Translations under genes and position numbers: made by a program
Assembly (NCBI RefSeq): GCF_011761355.1
Contig: NZ_JAASRW010000001.1
Coordinates: 806,001 to 870,000, forward strand
DNA: 64,000 nucleotides
Direction of reading: 5' to 3'
Origin: Paenibacillus lupini
Lineage (GTDB): Bacteria > Bacillota > Bacilli > Paenibacillales > Paenibacillaceae
Shown here: positions 50,513 through 59,999 of the stretch, one piece after another
How the letters are laid out: each line of letters opens with the position of its first letter
Position numbering within the stretch: position 1 is the stretch's first letter
Notes under the pieces: model-generated
Database searches by the model: none
Told to the model about the DNA's origin: nothing
The model's input: only the letters and a program-made list of their open reading frames with translations

Positions 50513-52360
50513 GTGTCAACAGAGAAAAAAGCTGCGTACTCCGGGTGGTCAAACATTATGTACTCCATGCAGTTGCATTGGCGGGCGAGGCCGCTTACGT
50601 TGATTTGCTGTGCAGTCTCGATGCTTGTCGGCGTAGGTGTGCCTTTTGTAAGCATCTATATGCCTAAAATTGTCATCGACAACATCACTGCAGGAGTCAC
50701 GCCAAGCGAGTTTATACTGTCGGTGGGCATTATGGCGCTTCTCCTGGCGGCGTTAAGCAGTGCTAAAAGCTACGCCGATCTCATCACCCATGAATCTGTA
50801 GGTACCATCAGCATTTTGAAACACCTTCAAACCATTATGCATAAGCATCTAAATATGGACTACGAGGTGCTGGAAAGCCCCGGATACGCAAAACGGGGTG
50901 AGAAGGCGTGGCGTGCCATGCAAAGCAATCACTCTCCAGCCTCCAACATACCGAGAAACCTATCACAGTTTCTAATGAACGTATTAGGTTTTCTTGTATA
51001 TGGAACGGTTATTGTATCGGTACATCCCCTTATTATTCTCTTTCTAGCCATATCGGCCGGGATCAATTGGCTTGCGCTCTCTCGCGCCAGAAAAGTTGAG
51101 AGGGACACGCGGGAAGAGCGGTCAAAGCTTCAAGGAAAACTCTGGTATCTTCAGAAAGTATCGAAGGAGTCGTCCGGCGGCAAAGACGTACGTCTATATG
51201 ACCTTAGCAGCTTAATCCGCGGTATTTTTCAAAACGTACTCGGTACCTCAACCGAAAAGGAACAAAAGGTAGCAACAGGCGATATGAAAGCACAGTTATC
51301 GGATGCGGTGCTCAGTCTGATTCGTGATGGTGCCGCGTACGCGTTTCTTATTTACTTGCTGCTGAACGGTGAGATGACATTGGGCAATTTCGTGCTCGTA
51401 TTTGCCGCCATTGGCGCATTTGCAGGCTGGTTGTCGGGTATATTGACAAGCGCAAGCGAGCTGATTCGTGCCTTAAGTGAGCTGTCAGATATACGGGATT
51501 ATCTGGATGTTCCCGATCTGTCTAATACAGGCGCCGGCCATGCGCTGCCGTCCGGCGATCTTCTTCCCCCAACGATTACATTAAGAAGCGTTGGATATAC
51601 CTATCCAGAGGCAAAGGAGCCGACCCTTTACGGCATCGATTTTGAGATCAAGCCGGGAGAGCGCATCGCCATTGTCGGGGCAAACGGTGCGGGCAAGACG
51701 ACGTTTATTAAGCTTTTATGCGGACTCTATAAGCCAACATGCGGGGAAATTACGCTCGGCGGCGTCGACATCACGCGATATAACAGAGACGAATATTTTT
51801 CTCTTTTTTCAACGGTATTTCAGGATATTCATCTCTTCTGCTGTGATATTGCCGGCAATATCTCGCAGCAGTCCCCGGATCAGACAGACTACGAGAAGGT
51901 AGAGGAATGTCTCGTCATGTCCGGACTTATGGATAAGGTAAGAGGGCTTGAGAAGGGTGAATCAACGCTTCTTGTACGTCGGGTGCACACCGACGCTATC
52001 GAACTGTCGGGCGGCGAGAAGCAGAAGCTGGCGCTGGCGCGCGCTTTGTACAAAGACGCGCCGGTTATCATCTTAGATGAACCTACAGCTGCGCTTGACC
52101 CGATCGCTGAAAGCGAGATTTACCAGCGATACGCCGAACTGACTGCAGGGCGAACTTCGATTTACATCTCCCATAGGCTGGCAAGCACACGTTTCTGTGA
52201 CAGGATTCTATTAATCGACGGCGGCGGCATCGCTGAGTGCGGCACACACGACGAGCTCATGAGATATGGCGGGAAATATGCCGAGATGTTTAATGTGCAG
52301 TCCCACTACTATAAGGAAGGGGAGGTGGCCGATCATGAAGGAGCGTTCCATCTGGCATAA
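50513..52360 (+). CDS. ABC exporter subunit 1 (fused permease-ATPase)
   Basis: 615 residues from GTG 50513, with GGAGG upstream. A six-helix transmembrane domain (~30-330) is followed by the ATPase with Walker A GANGAGKTTFIKLLCG, signature LSGGEKQKLALARAL, Walker B VIILDEPTAALDP and H-loop ISHRLAST. It pairs with the product of the next gene as a heterodimeric exporter of drugs or peptides. An attenuator lies immediately upstream. The last 26 bases overlap the next gene. Rather G+C-rich compared with the flanking blaR1-type gene. Confidence 0.92.
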   Translation: MSTEKKAAYSGWSNIMYSMQLHWRARPLTLICCAVSMLVGVGVPFVSIYMPKIVIDNITAGVTPSEFILSVGIMALLLAALSSAKSYADLITHESVGTISILKHLQTIMHKHLNMDYEVLESPGYAKRGEKAWRAMQSNHSPASNIPRNLSQFLMNVLGFLVYGTVIVSVHPLIILFLAISAGINWLALSRARKVERDTREERSKLQGKLWYLQKVSKESSGGKDVRLYDLSSLIRGIFQNVLGTSTEKEQKVATGDMKAQLSDAVLSLIRDGAAYAFLIYLLLNGEMTLGNFVLVFAAIGAFAGWLSGILTSASELIRALSELSDIRDYLDVPDLSNTGAGHALPSGDLLPPTITLRSVGYTYPEAKEPTLYGIDFEIKPGERIAIVGANGAGKTTFIKLLCGLYKPTCGEITLGGVDITRYNRDEYFSLFSTVFQDIHLFCCDIAGNISQQSPDQTDYEKVEECLVMSGLMDKVRGLEKGESTLLVRRVHTDAIELSGGEKQKLALARALYKDAPVIILDEPTAALDPIAESEIYQRYAELTAGRTSIYISHRLASTRFCDRILLIDGGGIAECGTHDELMRYGGKYAEMFNVQSHYYKEGEVADHEGAFHLA

Positions 52361-54164
52361 CCTGCGCCGCGGATACGGCATCGTAAACCGTTTAACCCCA
52401 ACCTACATACCGCTTACCATCGTCTCATCCTTTATTAAAGCGGTTCAGCCCTTAATGGTGCTCTTCCTGTCTGCCCAGATCATAAACGAGCTGGCCGGCG
52501 AGCGCGACATCGGGCGCATTATGCTGTATGCCGCACTAACAGTAGGGCTAGCTTTTGCCGCTTCGGCTATCAATGCCGCAGTTAACCGCCGGATAACGAC
52601 ATTAAACAGTACGTTGTGGGCGCGTTTCTACTTTTTCCTGGGCAATCGATATATGCAGATGAATTACGATCAAGTGGAAGATACGATGAATAATGAAAGG
52701 TTAGCGGATATTGAAGCTAAGTCGAACGGAAACGGGCTTGGCATTCTGCGCCTGCACTACAGTCTGCCGGAACTTTTACAGCCTCTTTTTGAACTGATAC
52801 TATCTATCATACTGGTTATCGGGATGTTCACATCCACTTCATCCTATGAGCAGACATTTATAACATCACCGTATGCTACCGGTTTGCTTATTCTTCTCAT
52901 CCTCTCTATGATTCCCTTTACTTATGTACTCAAAAAGAGGGAGGAGAAAATTCAGAAGAAAGTGTTCGAGGATAACCCGAAGTCAAATACCTATGTGAGT
53001 TTCTTCAACGAATATATGCAGGCAAAGAATGCAGCCAAGGACATTCGACTCTATAAACAGGCATCGGCGATAGAGGATCACTACAATAAATCGGTTGGAG
53101 CTGAGTACTGGTACCGCATTTTTGACTTGATCGGTAAGAACAATGCATTGTCAGCAGCTATGAATGCCATACTAGGCGGCTGTGTTTATCTCTTTATCGG
53201 TTTGCGGGCGCTAAATGGCATGTATCCTTTAGGCAGCGTAGTTCAGTACATTGGCGCGGTAACAGGTGCTGTCGGTGCGCTGGCCAAGCTTGTCTCAGTT
53301 GTGGGCAATTTTATTACAAACAACCCGTATCTGAACCTCGTGTACGAGTATCTTGACTTGCCGGACAATATGCAAAATAGCGCTAGAGGCAGACAAATCC
53401 CGCAAGAAGGATTAGAGTTTGAGTTTCATGATGTCTCATTCAAGTATCCTGGGTCCGACAATTACGCGATCAAGAACCTAAGCATGAAATTTAATATCGG
53501 CGAACGGCTTGCCATCGTAGGGCTGAATGGCAGCGGTAAAACAACGATGATTAAGCTGCTATGCAGGCTTTATGAACCTACGGAGGGCGTTGTCACGTTA
53601 AACGGCATCGACATTAAGGAGTACTACTATTCGGCATATATGGGCGTATTCAGTGTTGTGTTTCAAGATTTTAAACTGTATTCGTTCTCACTTGGCCATA
53701 ATGTTACCGCATCCGAGCGTTATGACGCAGCATTGGCTGAGGAATCACTTATCTTGGCGGGGCTGGGCGAAAAGGTTAAGAACATGTCGGAAGGGCTTCA
53801 TACCTACCTGCATAAGGAGTTCTCAGACGACGGCGTGGAGATTTCAGGAGGCGAAGCGCAGAAGGTAGCTCTCGCAAGGGCGCTGTACAAGAACGCGCCA
53901 TTCGTGATATTAGACGAACCTACGGCGGCACTTGACCCGATCGCAGAGTTTGAGATTTATTCCCGATTTAATGAATTAATCGGCGGTAAAACGGCAATCT
54001 TCGTCTCACACCGGCTTTCGTCCTGCCGATTCTGTCATGACATCGCCGTGTTTCACGAGGGTAGGCTTATTCAACGTGGCTCCCATGATAAGCTTGTCGC
54101 CGACCGGGACGGGAAATACGCTGAGCTTTGGAATGCGCAGGCTCAGTATTACGTTGGGGCATAA
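52335..54164 (+). CDS. ABC exporter subunit 2 (fused permease-ATPase)
   Basis: 609 residues from ATG 52335, inside the end of subunit 1, with GGGGAGG upstream. Transmembrane domain with VVSSFIKAVQPLMVLFLSAQIINELAGE and a C-terminal ATPase: Walker A GLNGSGKTTMIKLLC, signature ISGGEAQKVALARAL, Walker B FVILDEPTAALDP, SHRLSSCRF. Paralogous to subunit 1. Both ATPase sites look intact, unlike many heterodimers with one degenerate site. Substrate unknown; a lipid, peptide or antibiotic is possible. Confidence 0.92.
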   Translation: MKERSIWHNLRRGYGIVNRLTPTYIPLTIVSSFIKAVQPLMVLFLSAQIINELAGERDIGRIMLYAALTVGLAFAASAINAAVNRRITTLNSTLWARFYFFLGNRYMQMNYDQVEDTMNNERLADIEAKSNGNGLGILRLHYSLPELLQPLFELILSIILVIGMFTSTSSYEQTFITSPYATGLLILLILSMIPFTYVLKKREEKIQKKVFEDNPKSNTYVSFFNEYMQAKNAAKDIRLYKQASAIEDHYNKSVGAEYWYRIFDLIGKNNALSAAMNAILGGCVYLFIGLRALNGMYPLGSVVQYIGAVTGAVGALAKLVSVVGNFITNNPYLNLVYEYLDLPDNMQNSARGRQIPQEGLEFEFHDVSFKYPGSDNYAIKNLSMKFNIGERLAIVGLNGSGKTTMIKLLCRLYEPTEGVVTLNGIDIKEYYYSAYMGVFSVVFQDFKLYSFSLGHNVTASERYDAALAEESLILAGLGEKVKNMSEGLHTYLHKEFSDDGVEISGGEAQKVALARALYKNAPFVILDEPTAALDPIAEFEIYSRFNELIGGKTAIFVSHRLSSCRFCHDIAVFHEGRLIQRGSHDKLVADRDGKYAELWNAQAQYYVGA

Positions 54165-54299
54165 GTAAGTGTCGGATGACAGGTGGCTAGTGAGAAATTA
54201 GTTCCTGAACATGGAGCGAACAGGAAGCCGGGTTAAATTTCGGCAAATAAGGGGAAAATAGTGGAGCTTAAGATTCTAGTTCATGGAGCGTGACTTTGC

Positions 54300-55037
54300 T
54301 TGTTTGACTTTTTCCATAAACAGGAGACCTTATCAGCCGTTGAATGGGCAATGCGGGCTATCGTAGCCTATTTCTTTCTGCTTATCGTAGCCAAGCTGCT
54401 CGGACAGCGTTCCATTTCCCAGCTGCGATTTCTTGACTTCATTATTGCGCTCATACTTGGCAACATTATTGCCCACCCCCTCTCTGACGAAGGGTTGTCG
54501 CTCACAGGCTCCATGATCACCACTATTGTTCTTGTAATCCTGTACATGATTACCTCATGGCTTGGTTTAAAATGGAACTTCCTGAAGCATTATCTTGATC
54601 CAGCCCCGATGAAGCTGATTCAGCATGGCAAGATCATCATGAAAAACTTAGGCAAAGCCCGCATTTCGATCGATCACCTCTTCTCGGAGCTGCGCAAGCA
54701 GCAAATTGAAGATTTTCAGAAAGTCGCCCTTGCCCTCTGGGAGCCGGGAGGAACCATCTCCTTCTTCCTTGAGACTCAGTATCAAACTGTTACAACGAAG
54801 GACTTGAAGATTCCGATCTCCCCATTCTCGTTAGTTAAGCCTATTGTCGTGGAAGGAACTACGAATAGTGCAATGTTAAAGGAGCAGGGGAAAAATGAAG
54901 CATGGCTGGCGATGAAGATTCAACATGCACATCTAGATATGAAGGATGTTGTACTAGCGACCATCGACGATCAGCAACAACTGCGCATATATACCGAGGT
55001 GGACATGATCGAACAAAACGAGCTGCCTCCTACTTGA
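54300..55037 (+). CDS. DUF421 (YetF-like) membrane protein
   Basis: 245 residues, TTG start at 54300. Three N-terminal membrane helices (AIVAYFFLLIVAKLLGQRSISQLRFLDFIIALILGNIIAHPL) precede the soluble YetF/DUF421 domain (KLIQHGKIIMKNLGKARISIDHLFSELRKQQIEDFQKVALALWEPGG). Bacillus homologues YetF/YdfR are linked to spore-surface or membrane functions; the role is not settled. Confidence 0.88.
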   Translation: MFDFFHKQETLSAVEWAMRAIVAYFFLLIVAKLLGQRSISQLRFLDFIIALILGNIIAHPLSDEGLSLTGSMITTIVLVILYMITSWLGLKWNFLKHYLDPAPMKLIQHGKIIMKNLGKARISIDHLFSELRKQQIEDFQKVALALWEPGGTISFFLETQYQTVTTKDLKIPISPFSLVKPIVVEGTTNSAMLKEQGKNEAWLAMKIQHAHLDMKDVVLATIDDQQQLRIYTEVDMIEQNELPPT

Positions 55038-55076
55038 GAAGAGTTCGTTTTTTTGTGTGTTTGAATATACTGGAGA

Positions 55077-55466
55077 TTGTCAATCGATCAGCATATAGTT
55101 ACAGATATTCCTGATGGGCAGACTTGCCTTGCGGATCCTAAAATGTTGGGAAAGGCGGTTTCAAATGTCATATTGAATGCAGTACAGAACACGCCGAACG
55201 GCGGAGAGATTCGGATATGGAGCGAATCTATTGCTTATCAATACCGCCTTTGTGTCTTAAACATTGGCGTGAGGATTGACAATACCGCTCTGCCGAAGCT
55301 ATTTGACCCGTTCTACCGCGTGGATAAGGCACGGAGCCGGAATAACGAACGAAGTGGTTTGGGACTAGCTATTGTACGGAAAACGTTGGAATCAATGAAC
55401 GTTGATTTTACTTTGGAAAACACTGCGGAGGGCGTTCTGTTTTGGATGAACTTGCCGAAGAAGTAA
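55077..55466 (+). pseudogene. Histidine-kinase fragment (HATPase domain only)
   Basis: About 129 residues: SIDQHIVTDIPDGQTCLADPKMLGKAVSNVILNAVQNTPNGGEIRIWSE carries the N box, FDPFYRVDKARS the F box and SGLGLAIVRKTLE the G2 box. It equals the C-terminal ATPase domain of a VanS-type sensor kinase; membrane helices, HAMP and the phospho-acceptor His region are absent, with an in-frame stop shortly upstream. The missing part has been deleted up to about position 55075, so it is a non-functional stub. Confidence 0.75.
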
Positions 55467-55495
55467 TTGCGAAGGATGAAAAAAAAGGAGCTATT

Positions 55496-56047
55496 ATGAA
55501 TATACGAGAGCGAGTAATACAAGTCTGTTTATATGTTGTTTTCATCTGTTACCTGTTTTTATTAATTAAAATATTTTTCTTATCGAGAGTTTCAATTTCG
55601 GAGCTATTTAATAATGACAGGACGTTAGTTAGATCGATAAATCTTATTCCTTTTGATAGCATAGGTGAATACATATCTGGCAGCTCTGTAAATTTAAAAA
55701 GATTTGCTTTTGCTAATGTGGTTGGCAATATACTTATTCTTATACCCTTTGGTGTTTATTTGCCGTTATTAAGGAACAACAAGAGAGTAATGAATAATCT
55801 ATTGTTTATATTTATAGTGAGTTTATTTGTAGAAATCATTCAGGGGATATTAGGCATTGGAACAGCAGATATTGATGATATCATTTTAAATTGTATTGGT
55901 GGATGCATTGGGATTCTAGGATTCAAAGTTTTACTATTTATATTAAGAGATGAGAAAAGAGTATATACTGCGGTCACAGTATTATCTGTTATCGTTGGAT
56001 TACCTATTATCTATTATTATTTGTTCATGATAAAAATGAGATTCTAA
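55496..56047 (+). CDS. VanZ family membrane protein
   Basis: 183 residues from ATG 55496 (AAAGGAGC upstream), 30 bases after the kinase stub. Four to five helices with the VanZ pattern RSINLIPFDSIGEYI, NVVGNILILIPFGVYLPLL, SLFVEIIQGILGIGTADIDDIILNCIGGCIGILGF. VanZ in enterococci adds modest teicoplanin resistance; most chromosomal members have unknown roles. A+T-rich relative to the exporter genes. Confidence 0.9.
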   Translation: MNIRERVIQVCLYVVFICYLFLLIKIFFLSRVSISELFNNDRTLVRSINLIPFDSIGEYISGSSVNLKRFAFANVVGNILILIPFGVYLPLLRNNKRVMNNLLFIFIVSLFVEIIQGILGIGTADIDDIILNCIGGCIGILGFKVLLFILRDEKRVYTAVTVLSVIVGLPIIYYYLFMIKMRF

Positions 56048-56059
56048 ATATCTTCATTA

Positions 56060-56090
56060 AACAGGCTGCCGATATTATCGGCAGCCTGTT
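56060..56090 (+). terminator. Hairpin after the vanZ-like gene
   Basis: AACAGGCTGCCGAT (56060-56073) and ATCGGCAGCCTGTT (56077-56090) form a perfect 14-bp stem; the T run is short, so termination efficiency is uncertain. Confidence 0.6.
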
Positions 56091-56162
56091 CAGCAACTTG
56101 GCAGGAGAAGTACTCATTAATCAAAACATTATTGTCAACCAAGTCCAATCATTAGGCTTGGA

Positions 56163-56363
56163 TTATGCACTTACACCTTGACTCCATTTGTAGAAGCCGT
56201 AGCCTTGCCCCTCAAAGAACTCTAAAAACCCAACTCCGGCCTGTATTGGTTCAAGTGTTACCTTAATCGATCTGGTAGTGTCACGTCTATGGATGAGCTT
56301 GCCCACCCATTCTCCCTTTAAGATATCTTCTTTCACCTGTTGCATAGTTTGACTTACGTACAT
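56163..56363 (-). CDS. Small hypothetical protein, 66 residues
   Basis: AAAGGTGG lies upstream of ATG 56363 on the minus strand. MYVSQTMQQVKEDILKGEWVGKLIHRRDTTRSIKVTLEP... is soluble, with mixed alpha/beta character and an aromatic C-terminal part (FFEGQGYGFYKWSQG). No family recognised. Confidence 0.6.
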   Translation of the reverse strand: MYVSQTMQQVKEDILKGEWVGKLIHRRDTTRSIKVTLEPIQAGVGFLEFFEGQGYGFYKWSQGVSA

Positions 56364-56582
56364 GCATTTCCACCTTTCTTGTGCCTCATATTAGTGTGAC
56401 AGCAATCTATTATACCCGCTATTTTTAGTCATCACTTCAGGTATTCATAGTTTATGCCGCTACTCGATTATATAGAAGGTGGTGGATAATTAATGTCACT
56501 TTCCGTTGTCGCATATTAGGTAGTTTTATCGACTGAGTTGTATAACCATGATAGCTGAGATCGTATTTTTATTTTATTCTAT

Positions 56583-56960
56583 TTAACTTCCTTTTTCCGC
56601 AGAATCCATCAACGCCATCTTGTTTGCCAGCATTCGTGCCAGATGTGTTTGAACCTGCACCAATTCATCTTTTTTCTTTTCGATCTCCTGCATTTTTTGA
56701 CTAAGAAGCTCAATTTTCTTACGAAGGGGAAGATCATCAGCCTCTTCCGCTTGGATCACTTCTTTGAGTTCAACTAACGTAAATCCTACGGCTTGAACCT
56801 TTTTGACCATCAGAAGATGTTCGACTGCTTCTTCGCAATAGTAACGATAATTGTTTTCTCCCCGTTGGACATGTCGGGCATCCAGAAGCCCTTCTTTTTC
56901 ATAAAAGCGAATAGTAGGAGGGGTTAAACCGGTTCTCTGTGCCAGTTCATGTATTTTCAT
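56583..56960 (-). CDS. MerR family transcriptional regulator
   Basis: 125 residues: MerR HTH MKIHELAQRTGLTPPTIRFYEKEGLLDARHVQRGENNYRYYCEEAVEHLLMVKKVQAVGFTLVELKEVI, then a long dimerisation helix (residues ~80-115). No C-terminal metal-binding Cys set, so an organic or redox ligand is more likely. It is divergent from a quinone-oxidoreductase-like gene, whose promoter has a MerR-type layout. Confidence 0.92.
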   Translation of the reverse strand: MKIHELAQRTGLTPPTIRFYEKEGLLDARHVQRGENNYRYYCEEAVEHLLMVKKVQAVGFTLVELKEVIQAEEADDLPLRKKIELLSQKMQEIEKKKDELVQVQTHLARMLANKMALMDSAEKGS

Positions 56961-56981
56961 AAGAATCTCCTCAAAATGGTC

Positions 56982-57015
56982 TTGACCTTCAAGAGTACTT
57001 TATAGTTTATACTCT
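56982..57015 (+). promoter_or_regulatory. MerR-type promoter/operator
   Basis: TTGACC (56982-56987) and TATACT (57008-57013) are separated by 20 bases, longer than optimal. AGAGTA (56992-56997) and TACTCT (57010-57015) form a dyad in and next to the spacer. Elongated spacing with a dyad is the signature of MerR-activated promoters. Confidence 0.7.
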
Positions 57016-57084
57016 AAACGTCGAGAGGTACCGCGTCAAAAGAATAAAAAAGACCAGGAAAAAAATTCGAAAAGAAGGAGACAC

Positions 57085-58020
57085 ATGATGAATACTATTC
57101 GGGCCATTGTTGTTGATCCAAATGAAGAAGCACGTTTGAAAGTAGACGAGGTTGAGGCTCCCCATCCTGCATCGTCGGAAGCGTTGGTTCGCGTTTTTGC
57201 GGTCTCTCTTAATCTTGGCGAGGTTCGCACTACAACTAGAGCAAATGCAGGGTGGCGTCCGGGTTGGGACCTATCAGGTGTAGTAGAACAGCCGGCTGCC
57301 GATGGATCGGGGCCTCCGCTCGGGGCGAGAGTTTTTGGCATGGTTCATTCAGGTTCATGGGCGGAACTTGTCTCCGTTCCAACGGCTTTCTTATCAGGAA
57401 TCCCCGAAAATGTTACTTTTGCTCAAGCTGCAACCTTGCCTGTGGCTGGACTCACTGCTTTACATGCATTGGAGAAAGGCGGCTTTCTGCTTAAGCGAAA
57501 GGTGTTAGTTACTGGAGCATCCGGCGGTGTAGGCCATTTTGCCTGCCAGCTGGCAAAGCAAGCAGGCGCTATAGTTACTGCTCTTGTACGACGCGAAGAG
57601 CGTGCGGCTTGTTTTCATAACATAGGATTACACAGAATAGTCGTAGGAGAAAACGTTGTTGCAGCCCAATCGTTCGGCCCTTATGATGTTATCATCGATA
57701 CGTTAGGTGGTAAATCATTAAACATCGTTACGACATTTCTTGAAAAAGGTGGAAGTTGTATTAACGTTGGAGCTGCAACAGAACCGGAAATGACGCTACA
57801 GGCTAGACTTGAATCGCTACCGGTTGGAGTGCTCGTACTTGATGGAATAGGAAGTCTGACAAGTGTATCGAATGACCTTGAAAGATTAGCACAAATGGTT
57901 GCCGACGGTTTATTGCAGCCGCAAATCGATCTGGAGGCATCATGGACCGAAATTGCAGAGGTTACCCAGAGCCTTTTGAATCGACGAATTGCCGGTAAGG
58001 CGGTGCTGTCTATTTCTTGA
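57085..58020 (+). CDS. Zinc-less MDR-family quinone oxidoreductase-like dehydrogenase
   Basis: 311 residues of the medium-chain dehydrogenase superfamily, quinone-oxidoreductase branch: SLNLGEVRTT, RPGWDLSGVVEQPA, AATLPVAGLTALHALEKGG, and the NADPH loop VLVTGASGGVGHFACQLAKQAGA. Catalytic-zinc ligands are missing. It probably reduces quinones or enals with NADPH and is induced through the divergent MerR regulator. AAGGAG precedes the ATG pair at 57085/57088. Confidence 0.92.
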   Translation: MMNTIRAIVVDPNEEARLKVDEVEAPHPASSEALVRVFAVSLNLGEVRTTTRANAGWRPGWDLSGVVEQPAADGSGPPLGARVFGMVHSGSWAELVSVPTAFLSGIPENVTFAQAATLPVAGLTALHALEKGGFLLKRKVLVTGASGGVGHFACQLAKQAGAIVTALVRREERAACFHNIGLHRIVVGENVVAAQSFGPYDVIIDTLGGKSLNIVTTFLEKGGSCINVGAATEPEMTLQARLESLPVGVLVLDGIGSLTSVSNDLERLAQMVADGLLQPQIDLEASWTEIAEVTQSLLNRRIAGKAVLSIS

Positions 58021-58080
58021 TGTTACGTATAAAAAGTTCGCTTTTTATAGGATTACACTAGTTGCAGCAAAACGAGCCGG

Positions 58081-58104
58081 AAGTGCTGCCATATGGCAGC
58101 ACTT
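58081..58104 (+). terminator. Hairpin after the dehydrogenase gene
   Basis: AAGTGCTGCC-ATAT-GGCAGCACTT, a perfect 10-bp stem with a short T stretch. Confidence 0.65.
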
Positions 58105-58143
58105 TCCTGCGTTATACAAAATGGTAGGATAGTGTGGTAATTA

Positions 58144-58152
58144 TGGTATAAT
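58144..58152 (+). promoter_or_regulatory. Extended -10 promoter of the Crp/Fnr gene
   Basis: TGGTATAAT: a consensus TATAAT with the upstream TG; no convincing -35. Confidence 0.55.
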
Positions 58153-58242
58153 TTACAGCACTAAGGTTGAGAACGAGTATACCAATAAGGAAACGGAAAA
58201 AATGGTTTTTTTAGAAAATGAATGTTCAGAATGGAGACAGAT

Positions 58243-58914
58243 ATGACTTCAATCGTCACGGATATGAGGTTGCTTGAAGTATTTCCATGTTTGAGGGATG
58301 TATGCGCCGAGGATTGGGCTGAAGCAAAGCCGGAAATGCGGACATTCTCCGCCAAATCTCGTCTTTTTAAGCAGGAGGAGGCAAGGTTCTACGGCATGTT
58401 CTTGCTGAAAGGCAGTGCTCGTATCAGCCAAATCGGCAAAGATGGGAGCGAGAGGGTTGTCAATAAACTTAATCCTGGCGAAATATGTGCTCTCCTAGTG
58501 CTTAGCGGTCTGAGCGGACGAGACTACCCAGGCGTCATCGAGGCTGAGACGGAGGTCGAGACGCTGTTTGTATCCAAACGCAGCTTCTTACTCTGGGTGC
58601 AAAAATACGAGTCGATCCGTAAAACCGTATTCGGTAACCTGCTCGAAGGAATTATGCATATGGGCGAACTGCTTCAAGCGAGACAGACCAAACCACTGGA
58701 AATGCGGCTAGCCGAAGCACTATTGCGTTCCACATCAGAGCAGCAACCGATGCTGAGAATGACACATAATGAGCTTGCTTCAGAAATCGGTACTGCCCGT
58801 GAAGTCGTGAGCCGTACGTTACAGCGTTTTCAACGTGAGGGATGGGTGGAGACTGGACGGGGTTGGGTACAAATTACCTGCCGTACTGAATTGGAGGAGC
58901 TATTTGGTGACTAG
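58243..58914 (+). CDS. Crp/Fnr family transcriptional regulator
   Basis: 223 residues from ATG 58243 (GGAGA 5 bases upstream; ATG 58222 is less likely). Sensor barrel (FSAKSRLFKQEEARFYGMFLLKGSARISQIGKDGSERVVNKLNPGEICALLVLSGLSG) and winged helix (MTHNELASEIGTAREVVSRTLQRFQREGWVETGRGWVQI). A Cys at EICALL sits where related redox regulators carry one. It precedes a thiol-redoxin gene by 73 bases and probably controls it. Confidence 0.9.
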   Translation: MTSIVTDMRLLEVFPCLRDVCAEDWAEAKPEMRTFSAKSRLFKQEEARFYGMFLLKGSARISQIGKDGSERVVNKLNPGEICALLVLSGLSGRDYPGVIEAETEVETLFVSKRSFLLWVQKYESIRKTVFGNLLEGIMHMGELLQARQTKPLEMRLAEALLRSTSEQQPMLRMTHNELASEIGTAREVVSRTLQRFQREGWVETGRGWVQITCRTELEELFGD

Positions 58915-58987
58915 GTCACAGAAGCGGTAATGCTATTCTGGTAAATTGGATCAGTAAGTAAATTCCAAATACAGGAGGTACCTACCG

Positions 58988-59557
58988 ATGACTCACCAAC
59001 TACTGCAGGGCATGATTGCTCCAACATTCCGAACAGTCGACCACTGCGGCAATCCTATTTCGTTTGAAAATTATCGTGGCCGCAAAGTACTGCTCGCCTT
59101 TATGCGCTTCTCCGCTTGCGCTCTTTGTAATTTGCGGGTGCATCAATTTATCAACAGATATCCCGATTGGCAGCGCCAAGGGATGGATGTTATCGTCGTC
59201 TTCGAATCAACAGAGACGAATATGCGGACATATGTTGGAGCTCAAAATGCTCCGTTCTCACTAGTCACCGACCCACAAGCGCACTTGTATGATTTGTATG
59301 GTGTTGAGACTTCTGAAGAGAAAGTACGTATGACAATGGCCGATGCGAACACAAAAAAGTTCGCTGAAGAAGCTGCTGCTGCCGGCTTTCCTCTTACTCC
59401 AGAGGAAGGTTCAAATTTTAATCGAATACCTGCCGATTTTTTGATTGATGAGAGTGGTATTGTACGGGTTGCACATTATAGCCATCTTATTACCGATCAT
59501 CTCCCGCTCGTGGAAATCGACAGCTTCGCTTCAGGTGAATCACATATTTCATCATAA
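58988..59557 (+). CDS. Peroxiredoxin-like (AhpC/TSA) thiol redoxin
   Basis: 189 residues of the thioredoxin-fold AhpC/TSA group: MIAPTFRTVDHCGNPISFENYRGRKVLLAFMRFSACALCNLRVHQF, with CxLC instead of the single peroxidatic Cys context, then GMDVIVVFESTETNMRTYV and PFSLVTDPQAHLYDLYGVE. Likely reduces peroxides or disulfides in the cytoplasm. ACAGGAGGT precedes the ATG. A redox role fits the Crp/Fnr neighbour. Confidence 0.9.
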   Translation: MTHQLLQGMIAPTFRTVDHCGNPISFENYRGRKVLLAFMRFSACALCNLRVHQFINRYPDWQRQGMDVIVVFESTETNMRTYVGAQNAPFSLVTDPQAHLYDLYGVETSEEKVRMTMADANTKKFAEEAAAAGFPLTPEEGSNFNRIPADFLIDESGIVRVAHYSHLITDHLPLVEIDSFASGESHISS

Positions 59558-59738
59558 TGCTGTACGCCTGGGAAAAGTATTTGAAGGGTTAACCTCAAAT
59601 GCTTTTTTTTTCCGCCGGATGCTGTGAAACTAGCATCTGACCAGAAATCTGCTGTTGTTTTTGCTGAAGTAAAGGGTATTTCGATTACAATATATGGTAA
59701 TATAAGTGTAATCCTCATGGAGCTAAGGAGTGGTACAA

Positions 59739-59999
59739 CTGTCTACCAATAAGCTCATTGATTGGTTAAACCGAAAGCGCATATGCCGTTGCGAAGTATG
59801 TGATACTGAGCTTCATGTTTACGCGTATGCCTCAAAGAGATCGGTGATATTATTCTGTATTGAATGTACACAGTATTACTATATGGAGGACTTATATTCA
59901 CCTATTATCAAATATGAAGTACCTGAGGGGCTTATGAAATTATGGGAGGCGGTTTTCTATGCAATTAAAAACCAGTTATCAGTACATACCTGTAACTAA
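59739..59999 (+). CDS. Hypothetical zinc-ribbon-like protein, about 86 residues
   Basis: Soluble protein with CRCEVCDTELH and CIECTQYY, a C4 arrangement suggesting a zinc ribbon. AAGGAG (59725-59730) is 8 bases ahead of CTG 59739, while GTG 59730 overlaps it; a CTG start is therefore possible. The last 41 bases overlap the VOC gene. No family recognised. Confidence 0.55.
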   Translation: MSTNKLIDWLNRKRICRCEVCDTELHVYAYASKRSVILFCIECTQYYYMEDLYSPIIKYEVPEGLMKLWEAVFYAIKNQLSVHTCN

